Shown: positions 52,514-60,220 of the stretch, one piece after another
Position numbering within the stretch: the first letter of the stretch is position 1
Layout: each line of letters opens with the position of its first letter
Origin: Actinomadura opuntiae
GTDB taxonomy: Bacteria; Actinomycetota; Actinomycetes; Streptosporangiales; Streptosporangiaceae
Direction of reading: 5' to 3'
Assembly (NCBI RefSeq): GCF_030283205.1
Contig: NZ_JASNWF010000008.1
Span: 124,001-188,000, forward strand
DNA: 64,000 nt
The notes under the pieces: model-generated
The model's input: only the letters and a program-made list of their open reading frames with translations
Database searches by the model: none
What the model was told of the DNA's origin: nothing
Translations under genes and position numbers: made by a program

Positions 52514-53386
52514 ATGGGCTGGTTCGAGGAGCGGGGCGGCCTGGACGGCACCGTCGCCGTCATCACCGGCGGAGCGGGCGGGCTGGGGAAGGCCGTCACG
52601 ACCGACCTCGCCGCCAACGGCGTCCGCCCGGCGGTGCTCGACATCGACGCCGACGCGGCTGACGCCCTGCGCCGCTCGCTGGACGACCAGGGACACGACG
52701 CGATCGTCCGGCACGGCGACGTCCGCGACCCCGAGGCGCTGGCGGCGCTCTTCGCGGCCGTGGACGAGCGCTGGGGCCGCCTCGACACCCTCGTCAACGT
52801 CGTCGGCGGCACGTTCCGCGCGCCCTTCGCCGACACCGCCCCCAAGGGTTGGGACGCGCTGCTGCGCGCCAACCTGTCCCATGTCCTGCACGCCTGCTCG
52901 CTCGCCATCGACCGGATGCGGGCGGGCGGGCGCGGCGGCAGCATCGTCAACATCACGACCATCGAGGCGCACCGCGCGGCGCCCGGCTTCGCCGTGTACT
53001 CGGCGGCGAAGGCGGCGGTGGAGCAGTTCGGCCGGACGCTCGCGGTCGAGCTCGCGCCCGACGGCATCCGCGTCAACAACGTCGCTCCCGACTACGCCCC
53101 GACCGACAACCTCGCGAAGCTCTCCACCGGCGACCACGCCCTCGCCGGTGCCGACGGCGTCCGCATCGCCTTCCCCATGGGACGCGTGGGCCGGGTCACC
53201 GACATATCGGGCTGCGTGGTGTTCCTCGCGTCGGGGCTGTCCGCGTACGTCACCGGGAGCACCCTGCACCCGGACGGAGGCACGTACGCGTCCTCGGGCT
53301 GGTTCAACTGGCCGGGGTCGGGCTGGGCGAACCACGTCCCCGCGCCCGTACTCAAAGCCATGGCCGCGCGCGACGGGCACGGCTGA
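52514..53386 (+). CDS. Short-chain dehydrogenase/reductase
   Basis: Predicted 290 aa. VITGGAGGLG, VVGG in the NNAG position (NVVGG), IVNITTIEAHRAAPGFAVYSAAKAAVEQFG with Tyr-x3-Lys, and YVTGSTLHPDGG. A longer C-terminal tail (SGWFNWPGSGWANHVPAP) is rich in Trp. Last gene of the operon from 49272; faces the acyl-CoA synthetase operon. Confidence 0.87.
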   Translation: MGWFEERGGLDGTVAVITGGAGGLGKAVTTDLAANGVRPAVLDIDADAADALRRSLDDQGHDAIVRHGDVRDPEALAALFAAVDERWGRLDTLVNVVGGTFRAPFADTAPKGWDALLRANLSHVLHACSLAIDRMRAGGRGGSIVNITTIEAHRAAPGFAVYSAAKAAVEQFGRTLAVELAPDGIRVNNVAPDYAPTDNLAKLSTGDHALAGADGVRIAFPMGRVGRVTDISGCVVFLASGLSAYVTGSTLHPDGGTYASSGWFNWPGSGWANHVPAPVLKAMAARDGHG

Positions 53387-53407
53387 CCGGCCCTCGCGCG
53401 CCTGGGC

Positions 53408-54814
53408 TCAGCCGCCGGGCGCGCGCATGTGGCGTTCCTTGAGGAGCCGCCGCAGCACCTTGCCGGACGGCAGGCGCGGGATCTCCTCGACGAGCACGAC
53501 CTCGCGCGGCCGCTTGTAGGAGGCCAGCCGGTCGCCGACCAGCGCGCTCAGCTCGCCGGGGTCGACCGGGCCGTCCGCGGCGACCGCCGCGACGACCGCC
53601 TCCCCGTTCGCGCCGTCCGGCACCCCGTACACCGCGCAGTCGGCGACGCGCGGGTGGCCGTGCAGCACGGCCTCGACCTCGGCGGGCGCGACCTGGAACC
53701 CGCGCACCTTGATCATCTCCTTGGCGCGGTCGGTGAGCCGGACCCAGCCGCCCGCGTCGATGTGCCCGACGTCCCCGGTGCGGTACCAGCCGCCGTCGAA
53801 GGCGGCCGCGGTCGCCTCGGCGGGCAGGTAGCCGGCCATCAGCGAGTCCGACCGCGCCTGGATCTCGCCGGTCTCCCCCGGCCCGGCCGGTGCGCCGGTC
53901 TCCAGCGACACCACCCGCAGCTCGACGCCGGGCGCGGACCGTCCGACGCTGTCCAGCCGCGCGCCGGAGACCGGGTTGCAGGCGATGACGGGAAGCTCGC
54001 TCGCCCCGTACGCGGGCACCCACCCGACGCCGGTCCGCCGGGTGACGGTCTCGGCGATCTCCGGGGTGACCGGCGTCGCGCCCCACATGATGTAGCGCAG
54101 CGACGACAGGTCGAACGCCTCCAGCTTCGGATGGGAGGCGATCGCCAGCGCGATCGGCGCGACGGCCATCTCGACGGTGATCCGGTCGGACTCGATGGTG
54201 CTTAGCAGCAGGTCCAGGTCGTAGCGGCGGTGCAGCCTCATCCAGGCACCGGTCTCCAGGGCCGTCTCAATGTTGAGCAGCCCGAGGATGTGGGAGGGCG
54301 GCGTGGCGATCTGGATCCGGTCGCGCGCGGTCAGCTCCAGCGTCGCGCGCCAGTTCCGGACCGCGGCACCGAACGAGGCGTGCGTGTGCCGGACCGCCTT
54401 CGGCAGGCCGGTCGTGCCGGAGCTGAACACCAGGAGGGCGTCGGCGTCCGGCGGCGGATCGGGGAAGGCGGCGCCGGACGGCCGGACGGGCTCCTCGTCC
54501 AGGTGCAGCATCGGCATCAGCCCGGCCAGCAGCGGATGGTCGCCCACCGCGTGCGCCGGCTCGGTGATCCTCAGGGCGTGCTCGACCTCGCCGCGCTTCC
54601 AGGACGGGCTGAACAGCACGACCGCCGCGCCCAGCCGCCAGACCGCCCGCACGGCGACGACGAGCTCCGGCCGGTTGGAGGCCATCAGCGCGACGCGGTC
54701 CCCGGCCCGCACGCCCCGCCGTGCCAGCGTCCCGGCGAGACCTGCGGCGAGCGCGTCCAGCCGCGCGGCCGTGTACGCATGCTCCTCGAAGACGAGGGCG
54801 ATCTGCTCGCTCAC
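53408..54814 (-). CDS. Acyl-CoA synthetase (AMP-forming), copy 2
   Basis: Predicted 468 aa, short for the family. A3 LLVFSSGTTGLPKAVRHTH, A5 PAYGASELP, A8 GGWVRLTDRAKEMIKVRGFQVAPAEVEAVL, A10 Lys in RLPSGKVLRRLL. GTG start overlapping the CoA-transferase stop (GTGA). 4-Coumarate/cyclohexanecarboxylate-CoA ligase-like. Third gene of the LLM-CoA-transferase-synthetase operon, which carries no clear regulon box. Confidence 0.9.
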   Translation of the reverse strand: MSEQIALVFEEHAYTAARLDALAAGLAGTLARRGVRAGDRVALMASNRPELVVAVRAVWRLGAAVVLFSPSWKRGEVEHALRITEPAHAVGDHPLLAGLMPMLHLDEEPVRPSGAAFPDPPPDADALLVFSSGTTGLPKAVRHTHASFGAAVRNWRATLELTARDRIQIATPPSHILGLLNIETALETGAWMRLHRRYDLDLLLSTIESDRITVEMAVAPIALAIASHPKLEAFDLSSLRYIMWGATPVTPEIAETVTRRTGVGWVPAYGASELPVIACNPVSGARLDSVGRSAPGVELRVVSLETGAPAGPGETGEIQARSDSLMAGYLPAEATAAAFDGGWYRTGDVGHIDAGGWVRLTDRAKEMIKVRGFQVAPAEVEAVLHGHPRVADCAVYGVPDGANGEAVVAAVAADGPVDPGELSALVGDRLASYKRPREVVLVEEIPRLPSGKVLRRLLKERHMRAPGG

Positions 54815-55854
54815 GTCAGGTCTCCGTGCTCCCCCAGACGCGGCGGTGGCGTGTAACGGGGCTCGTATCCGGCGACCCGGATCGGGCTGCCGACCAGCCG
54901 GTATCCGCCGGCCTTCACGATGGTGTCGGGTGCGGCCGTCAGCGCCTCCGGCAGCGTCCGCACGGCCGCCGCCGGGATGCCGAGCGGGTGCAGCCGGGCC
55001 TCCCAGCCGGCGGCGGTGTCGGTAGCCAGGACGGCGGTCACGGCGGCGAGCACCTCCTCGCGACGCGCGACGCGCTCGGCCATCGTCGCGAACCCCTCGA
55101 CGCCCGCCTCGGCGCAGAACGCCTTCCAGAAGCGGTCGTGCGTGATGAACAGCGCGAGATGCCCGTCCGCCGTCGGGAACAGCTGCGCCGGGACGTAGTA
55201 GGAGTGCGCGCCGAACGGCAGGCGGCGCGGCTCGACGCCCTCGTTCAGGTAGGCGGACGCGCGGTAGTTGAGCTGGGACAGCATCACGTCCCGCAACGAC
55301 ACCTCCACCTGCCCGCCGCGCCCGGACACGATCTGGGCGAGCAGCCCCAGCGCGGCGGTGAGGCCGGCGGAGTTGTCGGCCGAGGAGTAGCCGGGCAGCG
55401 TCGGCGGCCCGTCCGGGTCGCCGGTGAGCGAGGCGACGCCGGTGGCGGCCTGCACGACGTAGTCGAACGCGGGGTGGTCGCCCGCGTCCAGCCCGAAGCC
55501 GGTGAGCGCGACGCAGACGATCCGCTCGTTGTGGTGCCGCAGCGCGTCGTAGGTGAGCCCCAGCCGGTAGATCGCCGAGGGCTTGAGGTTGACCAGCAGG
55601 GCGTGGGCGTCGGCGACCAGTTCGCCGAGCCGCGCCCGGCCCGCCTCCGAGGCCAGGTCCAGCCGGACGCTGCGCTTGTTCCGGTTGAGGCTGGCGAAGT
55701 AGGCGTCGCCGACCTGCCGCGACAGGTCGCCGCCCGGCGGTTCGATCTTGGTAACCTCGGCGCCGAGGTCGGCGAGCAGCATCGTGGCGTAGGGGCCGGC
55801 GAGGATGTGGCCGACCTCCAGCACCCGGACGCCCGCCAGCGGCCCGGCGCTCAT
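54811..55854 (-). CDS. CaiB/BaiF family CoA-transferase
   Basis: Predicted 347 aa, class III CoA-transferase. VLEVGHILAGPYATMLLADLGAEVTKIEPPGGD, LNRNKRSVRLDL, TGFG; catalytic Asp160 in SSADNSAGL. Moves CoA between carboxylic acids. Starts with an ATGA overlap with the LLM gene upstream. Family length is normal, in contrast to the truncated copy at 10836. Confidence 0.91.
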   Translation of the reverse strand: MSAGPLAGVRVLEVGHILAGPYATMLLADLGAEVTKIEPPGGDLSRQVGDAYFASLNRNKRSVRLDLASEAGRARLGELVADAHALLVNLKPSAIYRLGLTYDALRHHNERIVCVALTGFGLDAGDHPAFDYVVQAATGVASLTGDPDGPPTLPGYSSADNSAGLTAALGLLAQIVSGRGGQVEVSLRDVMLSQLNYRASAYLNEGVEPRRLPFGAHSYYVPAQLFPTADGHLALFITHDRFWKAFCAEAGVEGFATMAERVARREEVLAAVTAVLATDTAAGWEARLHPLGIPAAAVRTLPEALTAAPDTIVKAGGYRLVGSPIRVAGYEPRYTPPPRLGEHGDLT

Positions 55855-56807
55855 CTCAGCTCCGCCGCGAGCCCCGCGAGCATCTCCTTGGTCCGCTCCT
55901 TGGAGGCGACCAGCTCGTCCCTGCCCTCGCCGATCGGCAGCAGCCGCACCGACAGGTCGGTGACGCCCGCGTCGGCGAACCGGCGCAGCCGCGCCGCGAT
56001 GGCCGCCTCGTCGCCCGCCGCGCAGATGTCGCCGACGTCCCGGGCGTCGCCGTACTGCAGCAGGCGCTGGTAGTTCGGGGAGATCTCGGCCTCGCCGAGG
56101 ATGCGGTTGGCGCGCTCGCGCGCCGCGCCGACCTCCGACGGCCTGCACAGGCACACCGGGACGCCGGCGACGATGCGCGGCGCGCCGCGTCCGGCCTCCT
56201 CGGCGGCCTTGGTGATGCGCGGGACGACGTGCTCCCCGACGGCCTTCTCGTCGGCCATCCACAGCACGGTCCCGTCGGCGCGCTCCCCCGCGAGCTTCAA
56301 CATCACCGGCCCGAGCGCGGCGACCAGGACCGGCAGCGGCGCCACCGGCCCGAGCCCCAGCGGGTTGTGCACGGTGAACGTCTTGTTCTCCACGTCGACC
56401 GGGCCGGGCCCGGCGAACGCGGCGTCGAGGACGTCGAGGTAGTCGCGGGTGTACGCGGCGGGCCGCTCGTAGGGCAGGCCGAGCATGTCCCGGACGATCC
56501 AGTGGTGCGACGGCCCGACGCCGAGCGCGAGCCGCCCGCCCGTGGCCGCCTGCGCGGACAGGGCCTGCCGGGCCAGCGCGACCGGGTGCTGCGCCTGCAG
56601 CGGCACCACCGCGGTCCCGATCTCGATCCGGGCCGTCGCCGTCCCCATCAGGGCCACCGCGAGCAGGGCGTCGAAGTCCGTGGGGACCTGGGGCACCCAC
56701 ACGGTGTCCAGCCCGGCGGACTCGGCCCACCGGGCGTCCTCGACCATCCGGCTCGCCTTGCGCGCGGAGTCCCCGCGCTCGGGCCCGCTCATCACACCGA
56801 TCCGCAC
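55851..56807 (-). CDS. LLM-class F420-dependent oxidoreductase (TIGR03564-like)
   Basis: Predicted 318 aa, GTG start behind GGAGGAGCC. RIEIGTAVVPLQAQHPVALARQALSAQAATGGRLALGVGPSHHWIVRDMLG and LAGERADGTVLWMADEKA. Related to the enzyme at 9450. Opens the LLM-CoA-transferase-synthetase operon. Confidence 0.87.
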   Translation of the reverse strand: MRIGVMSGPERGDSARKASRMVEDARWAESAGLDTVWVPQVPTDFDALLAVALMGTATARIEIGTAVVPLQAQHPVALARQALSAQAATGGRLALGVGPSHHWIVRDMLGLPYERPAAYTRDYLDVLDAAFAGPGPVDVENKTFTVHNPLGLGPVAPLPVLVAALGPVMLKLAGERADGTVLWMADEKAVGEHVVPRITKAAEEAGRGAPRIVAGVPVCLCRPSEVGAARERANRILGEAEISPNYQRLLQYGDARDVGDICAAGDEAAIAARLRRFADAGVTDLSVRLLPIGEGRDELVASKERTKEMLAGLAAELR

Positions 56808-56886
56808 GGCTCCTCCAAGTTCGCTGGGTCAGTACCGCCCGAGGAGGCCGCCCCATTGGGGCCGGCTTCGCCGGGATCAGGTCGAT

Positions 56887-56924
56887 GCGCACGCGGCCGG
56901 GAGCGCCGGCCCGGCCGCGTGCGC
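56887..56924. terminator. Strong hairpin, distal terminator of the mutase operon
   Basis: Perfect 15-bp arms (56887-56901 and 56910-56924), 8-base loop. GC-only stem without a T tract, downstream of the B12 subunit gene on the minus strand. Confidence 0.7.
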
Positions 56925-56957
56925 CTCCGCGCCGCGCCGGGCGCGGAGGGTCCGGTA

Positions 56958-56992
56958 GCCCCGGCCGGCCGCGGCGCGCCGCCGGCCGGGGC
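56958..56992. terminator. Hairpin immediately after the B12-subunit stop codon
   Basis: Perfect 12-bp arms (56958-56969 and 56981-56992) with an 11-base loop, two bases beyond the stop of the B12-binding protein gene. With the hairpin at 56887 it forms a tandem terminator. Confidence 0.75.
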
Positions 56993-56994
56993 CG

Positions 56995-57399
56995 TCAGGT
57001 GGTGGCCGGCGGCGCCGCCGTCAGGGCGCGCACCTCGGCGACCAGGTCGTCCAGCGCGGTGCCGGTCGGGAAGACCGCGGCGGCGCCCGCGTCGCGGAGC
57101 CGGGGCACGTCGGCGGCGGGGATCGTGCCGCCGACGATGACGGTCATGTCGCCGGCGTCGGCGGCGCGCAGCGCCTCGACGGTGCGGCCGGTCAGCGCGA
57201 GATGGGCACCGGACAGGATGCTCAGGCCGACGACGGCGACGTCCTCCTGGAGGGCGATCGCGACGATGTCCTCGACGCGCTGGCGGATGCCGGTGAACAC
57301 GACCTCGAAGCCGGCGTCGCGCAGCGCGCGGGCGACGACCTTCGCGCCGCGGTCGTGCCCGTCCAGCCCCGGCTTGGCGATCAGTATGCGCGTCGGCAT
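56995..57399 (-). CDS. Cobalamin-binding small subunit of an acyl-CoA mutase
   Basis: Predicted 134 aa. The B12 signature DGHDRG places Asp13, His15 (cobalt ligand) and Gly18 in DxHxxG; VGLSILSGAH and VIVGGTIP complete the SxL...GG pattern. Split large and small subunits are as in isobutyryl-CoA and 2-hydroxyisobutyryl-CoA mutases. The start ATG at 57399 overlaps the last base of the large-subunit stop codon. Confidence 0.93.
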   Translation of the reverse strand: MPTRILIAKPGLDGHDRGAKVVARALRDAGFEVVFTGIRQRVEDIVAIALQEDVAVVGLSILSGAHLALTGRTVEALRAADAGDMTVIVGGTIPAADVPRLRDAGAAAVFPTGTALDDLVAEVRALTAAPPATT

Positions 57400-58988
57400 C
57401 AGAACACCACCGGCTGCTGGAACTCGCCCCAGACGGCCTTGAGCGCGGCCACCATCTCGCCGACCGTGCAGTAGGCGGCCGCGCAGTCGATCAGCGGATC
57501 CATCAGGTTGGCGTCTCCCTCCGCGGCGCGGGACAGCTCGGCGAGCCGGGCGCGGACGGCCGCCGGGTCGCGTTCGGCCTTCACCCGCGCCAGCCGTTTG
57601 AGCTGCCGCTCCCGGCCCTCGGCGTCCAGTTCGTAGCCGGCGATGTCGGGCGCCGGCTCGGCGGAGGCGAACCGGTTGACGCCGACGACGGGCCGCTCGC
57701 CCGACTCGAGGTCGCGCTGGATCCGGTATGCCTCGTCGGCGATGAGGCCCTGCAGGTAGCCGTCCTCGATCGCGCGGACCATGCCGCCGTGCCGGTCGAG
57801 GTCGTCCATGATCTCGACGATCCGCTCCTCGGTGGCGTCGGTGAGCGCCTCGACGAAGTAGGAGCCGCCGAGCGGGTCGGCGACCCGGGCGACGCCGGTC
57901 TCGTGCGCGAGGATCTGCTGGGTGCGCAGCGCCAGCGTCGCCGACTCCTCGCTGGGCAGCGCGAACGGCTCGTCCCACGCCGCAGTGAACATCGACTGGA
58001 CGCCGCCCAGCACCGACGCCATCGCCTCGTAGGCGACCCGGACCACGTTGTTGCGCGCCTGCGGGGCGTACAGCGACGCGCCGCCCGCCACGCAGCCAAA
58101 CCGGAACATCGACGCCTTGTCGGTGCTCGCGCCGTACCGCTCGCGGACGATCGTCGCCCACCGCCGCCGTCCCGCCCGGTACTTGGCGATCTCCTCGAAG
58201 AAGTCGCCGTGGGTGTAGAAGAAGAACGACACCTGCGGCGCGAACTCCTCGATCGTCATCCGGCCGCGCTCGACGACGGTGTCGCAGTAGGTCACCCCGT
58301 CGGCGAGCGTGAACGCCATCTCCTGGACGGCGTTGGCGCCGGCGTCGCGGAAGTGCGCGCCCGCGACGGAGATCGCGTTGAACCTCGGCACCTCCGCCGC
58401 ACAGAACTCGATGGTGTCGGCGATCAGCCGCAGCGACGGCTCCGGCGGCCAGATCCACGTGCCGCGCGAGGCGTACTCCTTGAGGATGTCGTTCTGGATC
58501 GTCCCGGTGAGCTTCGCGCGCGGCACGCCCGCCTTCTCCGCGGCGGCGACGTAGAACGCCAGCAGGATCGCCGCCGTCCCGTTGATGGTGAAGCTGGTGC
58601 TGATCCGGTCGAGCGGGATGCCGGCGAACAGCACCTCGGCGTCGGCGAGGGTGTCGATGGCGACGCCCACCCGGCCGACCTCGTCGGTCACCTCCGGGTC
58701 GTCGGAGTCGTGGCCGCACTGGGTCGGCAGGTCCAGCGCGACCGACAGCCCGGTGCCGCCCTGGTCCAGCAGGTACCGGTACCGGCGGTTGGACTCCTCG
58801 GCGGTACCGAACCCGGAGTACTGGCGGATCGTCCAGAGCCTCCCCCGGTACCCGGAGGGGTAGTTCCCGCGGGTGAAGGGGTACCGGCCGGGTTCGGGCG
58901 GTTCCCCGCGGACGTCCTGCGGCCCGTAGACGGGGCGGAGGGGGAGGCCGGAGGAGGTCCGGACGGCGTCGTCGTTCATGTCGGCCAT
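57399..58988 (-). CDS. B12-dependent acyl-CoA mutase, large subunit, atypical active site
   Basis: Predicted 529-aa TIM-barrel subunit. RQYSGFGTAEESNRRYRYLL and GTIQNDILKEYASRGTWIWPP are family hallmarks. Against P. shermanii methylmalonyl-CoA mutase (as I recall it) the offset is a constant 32: Tyr89 equals Tyr57, Arg207 equals Arg175, both kept, but the Tyr243-His244 pair is Ala211-His212 (VAGAHFRDAGA instead of SGYHMQEAGA). Other characterised mutases (ICM, HCM, ECM) keep the Tyr-His pair as I remember them. This suggests a larger pocket and a new substrate, perhaps a bulky or dicarboxylic acyl-CoA. Fifteen bp downstream of the amidohydrolase gene. Confidence 0.9.
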   Translation of the reverse strand: MADMNDDAVRTSSGLPLRPVYGPQDVRGEPPEPGRYPFTRGNYPSGYRGRLWTIRQYSGFGTAEESNRRYRYLLDQGGTGLSVALDLPTQCGHDSDDPEVTDEVGRVGVAIDTLADAEVLFAGIPLDRISTSFTINGTAAILLAFYVAAAEKAGVPRAKLTGTIQNDILKEYASRGTWIWPPEPSLRLIADTIEFCAAEVPRFNAISVAGAHFRDAGANAVQEMAFTLADGVTYCDTVVERGRMTIEEFAPQVSFFFYTHGDFFEEIAKYRAGRRRWATIVRERYGASTDKASMFRFGCVAGGASLYAPQARNNVVRVAYEAMASVLGGVQSMFTAAWDEPFALPSEESATLALRTQQILAHETGVARVADPLGGSYFVEALTDATEERIVEIMDDLDRHGGMVRAIEDGYLQGLIADEAYRIQRDLESGERPVVGVNRFASAEPAPDIAGYELDAEGRERQLKRLARVKAERDPAAVRARLAELSRAAEGDANLMDPLIDCAAAYCTVGEMVAALKAVWGEFQQPVVF

Positions 58989-59003
58989 GGCGCGGCGGAC
59001 GCG

Positions 59004-60182
59004 TCAGACCGACATCAGGCGGGCCAGGTTGCCGCCCATGATCTTGGCCTGGTCGGCCTCGCTCATCGTGCCGAGCGCGTCGACGTAGCTGACCGGGTCG
59101 GCGAGGCCCTCGGGGTGGGGGTAGTCGGAGCCGAACAGCACCCGCTCGACCCCGATGAGGTCGGCGAGCTCGGCCATGTCCTCCTCCCAGAACGGGCTGA
59201 CGTGCACGTTGCGCTTGACCGCCTCGACCGGGTCCTCGTCGAACGCCTCCGGCGCCTTCTTGCGCACGTCGGCGAGCTGGTCCAGCAGCGGCGGCAGCCA
59301 GGACGAGCCGTTCTCGATGACCGCGATCTTCAGCTCGGGGAAGCGGGCCAGCAGCCCGTGGCAGGCCATCGAGCCGACCGCGTCGGTGACCGGCCGCCAC
59401 TCGGCCAGCATCCGGAAGGCGTTGGTCTTGAACGGCAGCATCTCCGCGCCGTGGCCCTCCCAGTCGTTGGCGTACCGGCTGTAGCCGCTGTCGGAGGAGT
59501 GCATCCCGATCAGCACGCCCTCGTCGACGACCCGCTTCCAGAACGGGTCGAACTCCGGCAGCGCGAACGAGCGGGGCCCCCGCCACCCGGGCACGGGCGC
59601 GGGCCGGATCAGCACGGTCTTGGCGCCGCGCTCCAGGCACCAGTCGAGCTCCTCGATCGCCTTCTCGACGATGGGCAGGCTGATGACGGGGGTGGTGAAG
59701 ATGCGGTCCTTGTAGTTGAAGGACCAGGTCTCGTCCAGCCACTGGTTGAGGGAGTGGACGACCACGTGGATGAGCTCGGGGTCGTCGCGCATCCGCTCCT
59801 CGATGAGGCTGGCGAGGGTCGGGAACATCAGCGTGCGCTGGATGCCGAGCTCGTCCATCAGCTCCAGGCGCGGCCCGGGCTCGCGGAAGGCGGGGACGGC
59901 GCGCATCGGCTCGCCGAAGATCTCCCGCTTGCTCTTGCCCTCGGGGTTGCCGTGCCGGAAGTAGTCCTCCATCGCGCCCGGGCGGGCGACGACGTCGAAG
60001 GTCGGGTTCGGGATGTACTCGCTGATCTGGCCGCGGATGGCGATCTTCGTACGGCCGTTCACCTGGACGTACTGGATGGCCCCGGCGTACCGCTTCGGCA
60101 GGTGGCGGGTGAGCGCCTCCTGGGTCTCGTAGAGGTGGTTGTCCGCGTCGAACAGCGGATACGGCAGCGCGCGCGACGGCAT
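59004..60182 (-). CDS. Amidohydrolase family (Amidohydro_2) protein
   Basis: Predicted 392 aa. FDADNHLYE (Asp-x-His), GMHSSDSG mid-barrel and FGSDYPHPEG late in the sequence. ATG with AAGGAGGATATCG, the strongest ribosome site in the region. Immediately downstream of a perfect regulon box and upstream of the mutase. Paralogue of the importer-operon enzyme at 33480; may be a hydrolase or decarboxylase. Confidence 0.85.
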   Translation of the reverse strand: MPSRALPYPLFDADNHLYETQEALTRHLPKRYAGAIQYVQVNGRTKIAIRGQISEYIPNPTFDVVARPGAMEDYFRHGNPEGKSKREIFGEPMRAVPAFREPGPRLELMDELGIQRTLMFPTLASLIEERMRDDPELIHVVVHSLNQWLDETWSFNYKDRIFTTPVISLPIVEKAIEELDWCLERGAKTVLIRPAPVPGWRGPRSFALPEFDPFWKRVVDEGVLIGMHSSDSGYSRYANDWEGHGAEMLPFKTNAFRMLAEWRPVTDAVGSMACHGLLARFPELKIAVIENGSSWLPPLLDQLADVRKKAPEAFDEDPVEAVKRNVHVSPFWEEDMAELADLIGVERVLFGSDYPHPEGLADPVSYVDALGTMSEADQAKIMGGNLARLMSV

Positions 60183-60205
60183 CGATATCCTCCTTAGTCG
60201 ATATT

Positions 60206-60220
60206 GAGAATAGTATTCTC
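60206..60220. promoter_or_regulatory. Perfect regulon box GAGAAT-AGT-ATTCTC
   Basis: Perfect palindrome 23 bp upstream of the amidohydrolase-mutase-B12 subunit operon; overlaps the stop codon of the upstream acyl-CoA synthetase gene (60219-60221). Confidence 0.85.

Noticed and set aside
57399..58988. Plain methylmalonyl-CoA mutase
   Set aside because: Tyr243-His244 is Ala-His, subunits are split, and the neighbours are not propionate genes. Methylmalonyl activity is not excluded but is not the best call.
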